Positions 6,363 through 11,222 of a stretch of 11,222 nucleotides of DNA are shown here, piece after piece (position 1 is the stretch's first letter; each line of letters opens with the position of its first letter). Source of the DNA: Gammaproteobacteria bacterium. GTDB taxonomy: Bacteria > Pseudomonadota > Gammaproteobacteria > Thiohalomonadales > Thiohalomonadaceae. Below the pieces are notes generated by a model that worked only from the letters and a program-made list of their open reading frames with translations, did not search any database and was not told where the DNA came from. A program made the translations under genes and the position numbers. The stretch spans positions 1 to 11,222 of the forward strand of contig JADFYS010000041.1 in NCBI GenBank assembly GCA_015232955.1, in the 5' to 3' direction.

Positions 6363-6719
6363 ATGCATATTAAGAATGAAGCTAGAATTCGTCGCGCCAG
6401 TCGCGGCCGGGCAAAGATTCGGGAGATGGGGGTTCACCGCCTCTCTGTCAACCGGACACCCAGACATATCTACGCCCAAGTGACTTCAGCAGATGGTTCT
6501 ACAGTAGTGGCATCCGCTTCAACACTTCTCACTTCGGTGAAGTCCGAATTGAAAGGCACAGGCAATATTGAGGCTGCGAAAGCGGTAGGTAAACTTCTGG
6601 CTGAGAGAGCCATTGCTGCTGGTGTAAAACAGCTGGCGTTTGACCGCTCGGGCTACAAGTACCATGGCCGTGTTAAAGCATTAGCAGATGCTGCACGCGA
6701 AAACGGACTGGAATTTTAA
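6363..6719 (+). CDS. rplR: 50S ribosomal protein L18
   Basis: L18 binds 5S rRNA and brings it, together with L5, into the 50S central protuberance. The product is 118 residues (E. coli 117). The basic N-terminus NEARIRRASRGRAKIR (5-20) is the flexible RNA-binding arm. RLSVNRTPRHIYAQV (26-40), AAKAVGKLLAERAIAAG (73-89) and FDRSGYKYHGRVKALADAARE (95-115) are family signatures. The Shine-Dalgarno region AAGGG follows directly on the rplF stop, 8 nt before the ATG. The C-terminus NGLEF matches the usual short acidic-hydrophobic ending. Confidence 0.97.
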   Translation: MHIKNEARIRRASRGRAKIREMGVHRLSVNRTPRHIYAQVTSADGSTVVASASTLLTSVKSELKGTGNIEAAKAVGKLLAERAIAAGVKQLAFDRSGYKYHGRVKALADAARENGLEF

Positions 6720-6728
6720 GGGTTAGTT

Positions 6729-7238
6729 ATGGCAAAACCAGAAATAGCAGAACCTAGTGACGGCTTTATTGAGAAGCTTATCGGTGTAAACCGGGTCTCA
6801 AAAGTGGTTAAAGGTGGTCGTCAGTTTGGATTTACGGCATTGACAGTGGTTGGTGACGGTAAAGGCCGAGTCGGTTTCGGTACCGGAAAGTCAAAAGAGG
6901 TGCCGTTGGCCATCTCCAAGGCGATGGAGAACGCGCGTAAGAGTATGCGCCAGGTCCATGTCACCGCAGCGGAATCACTCCAATATGCGGTTACGGCTTC
7001 GCACTGTGGTGCCAAGGTCTATATGCAGCCGGCATCTGAGGGTACCGGAATCATTGCCGGTGGTGCAATGCGTGCTGTGTTCGAAGTGGTCGGGGTCAAT
7101 AATGTTCTCGCTAAGTGCATTGGGAGTAACAATCCAACCAATGTGGTGCGGGCAACGATCAACGGACTCACCTCTATCGCCTCGCCAGAGACCATTGCTG
7201 CCAAACGGGGCAAGAGCGTTCAGGAAATCTTGGAGTAG
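6729..7238 (+). CDS. rpsE: 30S ribosomal protein S5
   Basis: S5 is placed at the decoding side of the 30S body with S4 and contributes to fidelity and to mRNA unwinding. The product is 169 residues (E. coli 167). The N-terminal dsRBD-like domain contains VNRVSKVVKGGRQFGF (about 19-34) and ALTVVGDGKGRVGFGTGKSKEVP (37-59). The C-terminal domain has MQPASEGTGIIAGGAMRAV (about 99-117), NVVRATINGL and AAKRGKSVQEIL at the end. The GGRQF loop covers the region where spectinomycin-resistance changes occur in E. coli. AAGGG lies 6 nt before the ATG. Confidence 0.98.
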   Translation: MAKPEIAEPSDGFIEKLIGVNRVSKVVKGGRQFGFTALTVVGDGKGRVGFGTGKSKEVPLAISKAMENARKSMRQVHVTAAESLQYAVTASHCGAKVYMQPASEGTGIIAGGAMRAVFEVVGVNNVLAKCIGSNNPTNVVRATINGLTSIASPETIAAKRGKSVQEILE

Positions 7239-7242
7239 GACT

Positions 7243-7422
7243 GTGTCGCAAAAAATTAAGGTAAAACTGATCAAAAGCACCATTGGTCGTCACCCCCGCC
7301 ATAAGGCGTGTGTCACCGGTCTCGGTTTGAGACGGATGCACCATGTGGTTGAAGTCGAAGATACGCCGGCTGTTCGCGGGATGATTAATAAAGTCTCCTA
7401 TATGGTAGAGGTTGTGGGGTAA
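7243..7422 (+). CDS. rpmD: 50S ribosomal protein L30
   Basis: L30 is a small 50S protein on the solvent side. The product has 59 residues, the family size, reading MSQKIKVKLIKSTIGR then HPRHKACVTGLGLRRMHHVV and ending in MINKVSYMVEVVG. The KSTIGR segment and the GLGLRRM motif are diagnostic. The GTG at 7243 is chosen because a GGAG Shine-Dalgarno site lies 7 nt upstream, at the end of rpsE, and because it yields the expected N-terminus. The same frame is open further upstream inside rpsE, but that part is out of frame with S5 and has no family resemblance. It lies 4 nt after the rpsE stop. Confidence 0.96.
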   Translation: MSQKIKVKLIKSTIGRHPRHKACVTGLGLRRMHHVVEVEDTPAVRGMINKVSYMVEVVG

Positions 7423-7427
7423 TTGTG

Positions 7428-7862
7428 ATGAAATTAAATGAGATATCTCCTGCCCCCGGCAGCAAGCAGTCAAAGAAAAGAGTCGGGCGCGGTATCGGAT
7501 CCGGTTGGGGTAAGACCTGTGGTCGTGGTCACAAGGGACAGAAGTCGCGCTCCGGAGGCTTTCATAAGGTTGGATTTGAAGGCGGACAGATGCCCCTTCA
7601 ACGACGCCTGCCAAAGGTTGGTTTCACCTCTCGTGTCGGTCGTACCGTAGATGAGATTCGCCTCCACGAACTGGAGAAGATTGAGAGCGGGATCATCGAT
7701 CTCGTCACTTTAAAAGCGGCTAACTTAATTCGTCAAGATATCTTAAGAGTTAAGATCATCGCCTCAGGGTCGCTCACTAAATCGGTGACGGTTCGTGGCT
7801 TGGCGGTCACTAAGGGTGCTGCTGCGGCTATTGCTGCAGCGGGTGGCACAGTAGAGGCGTAA
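7428..7862 (+). CDS. rplO: 50S ribosomal protein L15
   Basis: L15 is an internal 50S assembly protein with a long basic extension threading through 23S rRNA. Starting at the ATG at 7428 gives 144 residues, exactly as in E. coli, beginning MKLNEISPAPGSK. A GTG at 7425 would add one residue and is less likely. The glycine- and arginine-rich extension runs from about residues 20-50 (KRVGRGIGSGWGKTCGRGHK, then GQKSRSGG), followed by GFEGGQMPLQRRLPKVGF (50-67). The C-terminal globular part has TLKAANLI and VTVRGLAVTKGAAAAI. The start is 5 nt after the rpmD stop, with GGGG of the rpmD 3' end as the likely Shine-Dalgarno site. Confidence 0.97.
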   Translation: MKLNEISPAPGSKQSKKRVGRGIGSGWGKTCGRGHKGQKSRSGGFHKVGFEGGQMPLQRRLPKVGFTSRVGRTVDEIRLHELEKIESGIIDLVTLKAANLIRQDILRVKIIASGSLTKSVTVRGLAVTKGAAAAIAAAGGTVEA

Positions 7863-7864
7863 CG

Positions 7865-9214
7865 ATGTCTTCTTCTGCTTCAGCGATGGCAGGGATGTTA
7901 TCTGGTGGAAAACTCACCGAACTGAAGCAACGACTTCTGTTTGTGTTGGGGGCGCTACTGGTATTTCGTATCGGTGCCCATATCCCGGTTCCCGGGATCG
8001 ACCCGGTGGCACTTGCGGCGCTGTTTGAACAGCAAAAAGGGACGATCCTTGACATGTTTAACATGTTCTCGGGTGGTGCCTTGCAGCGTTTCTCTGTCTT
8101 CGCCCTCGGAATTATGCCTTACATCTCTGCCTCTATCATCGTTCAGCTGCTCACCAAGGTCTCTCCCAAGCTTGAACAGTTAAGTAAAGAGGGGGCATCA
8201 GGGAAACGCAAGATCACTCAATATACCCGTTTCGGAACACTGGCACTCGCCACTTTTCAGGGGCTTGGTGTTGCTGTGATGCTCGAGAGTCAGGTGGCAC
8301 CCGGCAACATGACAGTGGTCATAGACCCCGGCTATATATTTCGCTTAACCGCAGTTGTGACCCTGGTCACCGGAACTATGTTCCTGATGTGGCTCGGAGA
8401 GCAGGTCACTGAACGGGGAATCGGCAACGGTATCTCTATTATCATCTTTGCAGGTATCGTTTCAGGCCTCCCTTCAGCGATCGGCGGTACTTTAGAACTT
8501 GCGCGTACCGGTGAGCTCAATGCTGCATTGATACTTGTAATATTTGCCATTGCTATTATGGTTACAGGTCTTGTGGTCTTTGTAGAGCGGGGACAACGAC
8601 GGATTACGGTCAACTATGCTCAACGACAGCAGGGGCGTAAACTCTATGCAGCACAGTCGAGCCATCTTCCATTAAAGGTGAACATGGCTGGGGTTATCCC
8701 CCCTATCTTTGCCTCAAGTATCATCCTCTTTCCAGCTACACTTGGTGGCTGGTTTGGTAATGTTGAAGGGTTTGGTTGGCTTCAGGATATCACTTCAACC
8801 CTCTCGCCCGGACAGCCTCTCTATGTCCTCTTTTATGCTTTGGCGATCATCTTTTTCTGTTTCTTCTATACAGCGCTGATGTTTAACCCCAATGAGACTG
8901 CAGATAATCTCAAGCGCTCTGGTGCCTTTATTCCCGGGATTCGCCCCGGACAGAAGACAGCAAGATATATCGATAACATCCTTGGCAAGTTGACTCTCGC
9001 AGGTGCGTTCTATATCACAGCGGTCTGTCTTCTCCCCGAATTTCTTATCCTCTCATGGAATGTACCGTTCTATTTTGGTGGAACTTCACTTCTCATTATT
9101 GTGGTGGTGGTGATGGACTTTATGGCGCAGATGCAGTCACATCTGATGTCCCATCAATATGAAGGTTTAATGAAGAAGGCCAACCTCAAAGGTTACGGTC
9201 GCAGCGGAATCTAG
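7865..9214 (+). CDS. secY: Protein translocase subunit SecY
   Basis: SecY is the channel subunit of the inner-membrane SecYEG translocon, exporting unfolded proteins with SecA and inserting membrane proteins. The product is 449 residues (E. coli 443). Ten membrane segments can be placed at roughly 22-42, 75-97, 120-140, 158-176, 184-204, 220-241, 276-294, 318-340, 376-394 and 400-422. The plug region follows the first segment (MFNMFSGGALQR, 64-75). Pore-ring isoleucines Ile83 and Ile87 occur in LGIMPYISAS. The SecA-interacting cytosolic loop keeps PGIRPG with Arg360, the likely equivalent of the essential E. coli Arg357. A GAGG Shine-Dalgarno site lies 7 nt before the ATG, 2 nt after rplO. 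The tail adds SGI after the usual GYGR. Confidence 0.98.
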   Translation: MSSSASAMAGMLSGGKLTELKQRLLFVLGALLVFRIGAHIPVPGIDPVALAALFEQQKGTILDMFNMFSGGALQRFSVFALGIMPYISASIIVQLLTKVSPKLEQLSKEGASGKRKITQYTRFGTLALATFQGLGVAVMLESQVAPGNMTVVIDPGYIFRLTAVVTLVTGTMFLMWLGEQVTERGIGNGISIIIFAGIVSGLPSAIGGTLELARTGELNAALILVIFAIAIMVTGLVVFVERGQRRITVNYAQRQQGRKLYAAQSSHLPLKVNMAGVIPPIFASSIILFPATLGGWFGNVEGFGWLQDITSTLSPGQPLYVLFYALAIIFFCFFYTALMFNPNETADNLKRSGAFIPGIRPGQKTARYIDNILGKLTLAGAFYITAVCLLPEFLILSWNVPFYFGGTSLLIIVVVVMDFMAQMQSHLMSHQYEGLMKKANLKGYGRSGI

Positions 9215-9235
9215 CTAATATAATCGGAGATCGTT

Positions 9236-9352
9236 ATGAAAGTCAGAGCATCAGTCAAAAAGATGTGTAGAAATTGTAAAATAATTCGTCGCAATGGTTC
9301 AGTAAGAGTCATCTGTGCGGCAGACGCACGACACAAACAGCGTCAAGGATAA
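9236..9352 (+). CDS. rpmJ: 50S ribosomal protein L36, zinc-binding form
   Basis: L36 is the smallest 50S protein and stabilises 23S rRNA near the stalk base. This 38-residue gene reads MKVRASVKKMCRNCK, then IIRRNGSVRVIC, and ends RHKQRQG, matching E. coli L36 in length and layout. Zinc ligands are complete: Cys11, Cys14, Cys27 and His33, so this is the zinc-dependent C+ form. A GGAG Shine-Dalgarno site is 6 nt before the ATG. The gene follows secY by 21 nt and closes the spc operon. Its small size makes it easy to miss in automated searches. The direct secY-rpmJ junction without adk, map or infA is the gammaproteobacterial arrangement. Confidence 0.97.
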   Translation: MKVRASVKKMCRNCKIIRRNGSVRVICAADARHKQRQG

Positions 9353-9367
9353 TTTGCAAAAGCCCGC

Positions 9368-9396
9368 TTGATGGCGAGGCTAAAGCAGAATATAAT
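9368..9396 (+). promoter_or_regulatory. Predicted alpha operon promoter
   Basis: TTGATG (9368-9373) and a perfect TATAAT (9391-9396) are separated by exactly 17 nt, a strong sigma-70 match, located just after rpmJ. Transcription should start near 9401-9403, giving a leader of about 60 nt before rpsM. The E. coli alpha operon promoter lies in the corresponding region. The discriminator GGCTGG is fairly GC-rich. Confidence 0.7.
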
Positions 9397-9400
9397 GGCT

Positions 9401-9431
9401 GGTTCACCGCAGAACCATTGATTTTTATCGA
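9401..9431 (+). promoter_or_regulatory. Structured alpha operon leader (possible S4 control region)
   Basis: Two small stems follow the predicted start: GGTTC (9401-9405) with GAACC (9412-9416) around a 6-nt loop, and TTGAT (9418-9422) with ATCGA (9427-9431) around TTTT, with one G-U pair. The first stem followed by ATTGATTTTT could also act as a weak terminator for transcripts reading out of rpmJ. In E. coli, S4 represses this operon through a pseudoknot in the leader overlapping the rpsM start. I could not find a convincing pseudoknot here, so S4 control is inferred only from position. Confidence 0.35.
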
Positions 9432-9462
9432 CAAGATTGAGTAAGATTTAGGGAGCGCCTTT

Positions 9463-9819
9463 ATGGCCCGTATTGCCGGAATTAATATACCTGTACAAAA
9501 ACACACTGTCATCGCTCTGACCACCATATTTGGTATCGGATCGACCAGAGCAAAAGAGATCTGTGCTGCCACTGGGGTCGCACCGGAAAGAAAGGTTAAG
9601 GATCTCGACGAAGATCAGGTAGAGGCGCTGCGGAAAGAGGTTGCCAAATATAATGTTGAAGGTGATCTCCGTCGTGAAATTTCAATGAATATCAAACGGT
9701 TGATGGATCTCGGTTGCTATCGTGGGATCCGCCACCGCCGAGGGTTGCCGGTTCGTGGTCAGCAGACACAGACCAATGCCCGTACCCGCAAGGGACCACG
9801 ACGCCCCATTAAGCGCTAG
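9463..9819 (+). CDS. rpsM: 30S ribosomal protein S13
   Basis: S13 is a 30S head protein that contacts the P-site tRNA with its C-terminal tail and L5 through bridge B1b. The product is 118 residues, as in E. coli. It starts ARIAGINIPVQKHTVIALT, contains the helix-turn region with FGIGSTRAKEIC (24-35), DLRREISMNIKRLMDLGCYRG split over about 68-88, and the signature RHRRGLPVRGQQTQTNARTR. The basic tail KGPRRPIKR is the tRNA-contacting extension. A GGGAG Shine-Dalgarno site lies 7 nt before the ATG. It is the first gene of the alpha operon. Confidence 0.98.
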   Translation: MARIAGINIPVQKHTVIALTTIFGIGSTRAKEICAATGVAPERKVKDLDEDQVEALRKEVAKYNVEGDLRREISMNIKRLMDLGCYRGIRHRRGLPVRGQQTQTNARTRKGPRRPIKR

Positions 9820-9875
9820 CACTCTCTGTTCTAACGCGGCACCATCTTCGAAAGTCAATTCCAGGAAAAATTTTA

Positions 9876-10271
9876 ATGGCTAAAGCAAAATCATCAGGCA
9901 AGACGAGAAAAAAGGAAAAAAAGAGTGTCGTTGACGGCATTGCTCATGTCCATGCCTCTTTCAATAATACGATAGTTACCATTAGTGACAGACAGGGTAA
10001 CGCCCTCTGCTGGGCAACTGCTGGTGGTTCAGGCTTCCGCGGCTCTAGAAAAAGTACCCCTTTTGCAGCGCAGATTGCGGCTGAAAATGCCGGTGCGACC
10101 GCGCAGGAGTTCGGGATGAAAAACCTCGATGTCTGGATTCGTGGTCCCGGTCCTGGTCGTGACTCCGCTGTGCGTGCCCTCAATAACCTCGGTTTCAAGA
10201 TAACCAGTATTGAGGATAAGACCGCAATTCCCCATAACGGCTGTCGTCCACCCAAAAGGCGGCGAGTATAA
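9876..10271 (+). CDS. rpsK: 30S ribosomal protein S11
   Basis: S11 lies on the 30S platform near the mRNA exit and the E site. The product is 131 residues (E. coli 129). The lysine-rich N-terminus (KAKSSGKTRKKEKK) is longer and more charged than in E. coli. The core is clear: GIAHVHASFNNTIVTI (21-36), DRQGNAL, WATAGGSGFRGSRKSTPFAA (47-66), RGPGPGRDSAVRAL, and the terminal IPHNGCRPPKRRRV. The Asn121-Gly122 pair corresponds to the E. coli Asn119 site known to form isoaspartate. AGGA lies 9 nt before the ATG. The gap of 56 nt after rpsM is larger than the short E. coli gap. Confidence 0.98.
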   Translation: MAKAKSSGKTRKKEKKSVVDGIAHVHASFNNTIVTISDRQGNALCWATAGGSGFRGSRKSTPFAAQIAAENAGATAQEFGMKNLDVWIRGPGPGRDSAVRALNNLGFKITSIEDKTAIPHNGCRPPKRRRV

Positions 10272-10338
10272 CCTGCTCTGCAGACATCCGTTAAACCATC
10301 AGATACTCCGTTTATAAGAATTAAGAGGTAGAGATTAA

Positions 10339-10965
10339 GTGGCAAGGTATATAGGCTCTAAATGTCGACAGTGCCGTCGTGAAGGTGAAAAACTGTTTTT
10401 AAAAGCAGAGAAGTGCTACACCAGTAAATGTGCAATGGAGAACCGTCCCTATCCTCCAGGACAGCATGGTCAGCGCCGGACAAGACTCTCTGACTACGCC
10501 TTGCAGCTGCGCGAGAAGCAGAAGATGCGCCGTATCTATGGCGTCCTTGAGACCCAGTTCCGTCTCTACTACAAAGAGGCCGACCGTCGTAAGGGTTCGA
10601 CCGGTGAGAATCTGCTCCAGCTACTTGAGACCCGTCTTGATAATATTGTCTACCGCATGGGCTTTGGTGGTTCGCGTACCGAATCACGGCAACTGGTGCG
10701 TCATAATGCCATACTGGTCAATGGAAAGAGGATCAATATCCCCTCCTATAAAGTACTTCCCGGTGATGCGATCACCATATCCCCTAAGGCCAAAGAGCAG
10801 CTTCGCATTAAGAGCGCATCTGAAATGGCACAGCAGCGAGGCGTACCTGATTGGCTTGAGGTCGATGGCACCAAACTCCAAGGGGTGATGAAAGTGATCC
10901 CTGATCGTGCAGATCTCCCCGCAGAGATTCAGGAGCAGCTGGTAGTAGAACTCTACTCCAAGTAA
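10339..10965 (+). CDS. rpsD: 30S ribosomal protein S4, four-cysteine zinc type
   Basis: S4 nucleates 30S assembly on 16S rRNA, tunes decoding fidelity with S5, and in E. coli represses the alpha operon. The product is 208 residues (E. coli 206). The N-terminal region carries Cys9, Cys12, Cys26 and Cys31 (C-x2-C-x13-C-x4-C), the zinc site of Thermus-type S4, followed by RPYPPGQHGQRR (35-46). E. coli S4 lacks this cluster. The remaining parts are standard: LREKQKMRRIYGVLETQF, an S4-type RNA-binding domain from about residue 97 (LETRLDNIVYRMGFGGSR, VNGKRINIPSY) and the end EQLVVELYSK. The GTG start is set by the conserved ARYIGS N-terminus and by AAGAGGT 9 nt upstream. No in-frame ATG is nearby. 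Confidence 0.97.
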   Translation: MARYIGSKCRQCRREGEKLFLKAEKCYTSKCAMENRPYPPGQHGQRRTRLSDYALQLREKQKMRRIYGVLETQFRLYYKEADRRKGSTGENLLQLLETRLDNIVYRMGFGGSRTESRQLVRHNAILVNGKRINIPSYKVLPGDAITISPKAKEQLRIKSASEMAQQRGVPDWLEVDGTKLQGVMKVIPDRADLPAEIQEQLVVELYSK

Positions 10966-10985
10966 TCGACCCTCGCGGTCGATTA
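10963..10985 (+). other. Perfect 9-bp hairpin overlapping the rpsD stop
   Basis: TAATCGACC (10963-10971) and GGTCGATTA (10977-10985) are perfect inverted repeats around the 5-nt loop CTCGC. The first three bases are the rpsD stop codon. No T-run follows, so it is not a standard intrinsic terminator. It could be an mRNA processing or stabilising element, or a partial attenuator between rpsD and rpoA. Confidence 0.55.
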
Positions 10986-11057
10986 TGGTACTGCCCTTCG
11001 GTCTTTACTGAGCGGAGGATGGTTCGGGTTATTCAGAATTAGATATAAGGATACTCC

Positions 11058-11222
11058 ATGCAAGCCGAAGAGCTCGAATTACTCAAGCCACGACTCGTTG
11101 GTGTCAAAAAGATTAGCGATAACCACTCTAAGGTGACTCTTGAACCCCTTGAGCGTGGATTTGGACATACCCTCGGCAACTCTCTGCGGAGGATACTACT
11201 CTCATCGATGATCGGTAGTGCC
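11058..11222 (+). CDS. rpoA: DNA-directed RNA polymerase subunit alpha, N-terminal part (3' end outside window)
   Basis: The alpha subunit dimerises to start assembly of RNA polymerase and contacts promoter UP elements and activators through its C-terminal domain. The first 55 residues are visible, starting MQAEELELLKPRLVGV. The alpha-NTD signature TLEPLERGFGHTLGNSLRR (27-45) and ILLSSM are present. Arg45 corresponds to the E. coli residue needed for binding the beta subunit. An AAGGA Shine-Dalgarno site lies 6 nt before the ATG. The 92-nt spacer after rpsD contains a perfect hairpin and a second GGAGG (11014-11018) that does not serve an obvious gene. The rest of rpoA, and presumably rplQ, lie beyond the window. 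Confidence 0.97.
   Translation, partial: MQAEELELLKPRLVGVKKISDNHSKVTLEPLERGFGHTLGNSLRRILLSSMIGSA

Noticed and set aside
6850..7242. Open frame upstream of rpmD in the same frame, inside rpsE
   Set aside because: Only the part from the GTG at 7243 matches L30. The upstream part is a shadow of S5 with unnatural arginine- and serine-rich composition.
10985..11042. Two tiny open frames (8 and 7 codons) between rpsD and rpoA that could be leader peptides
   Set aside because: The first has no Shine-Dalgarno site. The second has GGAGG directly against its ATG, too close to work. Neither shows runs of a regulatory amino acid.
11044..11049. TATAAG as a -10 box for a separate rpoA promoter
   Set aside because: No acceptable -35 lies at the right distance, and the bases overlap the rpoA Shine-Dalgarno site. 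A start there would leave almost no leader.
1..11222. Inserted foreign genes, direct repeats, CRISPR arrays or integration sites within the cluster
   Set aside because: Gene order is the uninterrupted standard S10-spc-alpha order, every gap is under 170 bp, and I saw no repeated units or tRNA-like sequence.

Overview
The window is a continuous run of the conserved S10, spc and alpha ribosomal-protein operons, all on the plus strand. It starts inside rplD (L4) and ends inside rpoA (RNA polymerase alpha). The complete genes in order are rplW, rplB, rpsS, rplV, rpsC, rplP, rpmC, rpsQ, then rplN, rplX, rplE, rpsN, rpsH, rplF, rplR, rpsE, rpmD, rplO, secY, rpmJ, then rpsM, rpsK, rpsD. I see no mobile element, CRISPR array, tRNA, rRNA, phage gene or unknown protein-coding gene. 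This is core chromosome, and I did not find a new biological system in it.

The organism is most likely a gammaproteobacterium. Most proteins match their E. coli counterparts closely along their length. SecY ends in the E. coli-like KKANLKGYGR tail. rpmJ follows secY directly, with no adk, map or infA between them, which is the gammaproteobacterial arrangement. Base composition looks balanced, and the genes use ATG with occasional GTG starts. It is not E. coli or a close relative: S4 carries a four-cysteine zinc-type N-terminus that E. coli lacks, and several intergenic spacers in the alpha operon are longer than in E. coli.

Layout: positions 1-3637 hold the S10 operon tail, tightly packed with 4-nt or 1-nt overlaps at rplD/rplW, rplP/rpmC and rpmC/rpsQ. 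Positions 3638-3805 are a 168-bp control region with terminator-like hairpins and an extended -10 promoter that should start the spc operon. Positions 3806-9352 are the spc operon, including the only membrane protein, SecY. Positions 9353-9462 hold a good sigma-70 promoter and a structured leader for the alpha operon. Positions 9463-11222 are the alpha operon with three longer spacers of 56, 67 and 92 bp.

Together the genes supply large- and small-subunit ribosomal proteins (assembly, 5S rRNA binding, peptidyl-transferase support, exit tunnel, decoding), the main protein-export channel, and the assembly subunit of RNA polymerase. The observations most worth a second look are the zinc-type S4, the overlapping terminator/promoter at the S10-spc junction, the structured alpha leader, a possible remnant of the S8 operator at rplE, and a perfect hairpin overlapping the rpsD stop codon ahead of rpoA.
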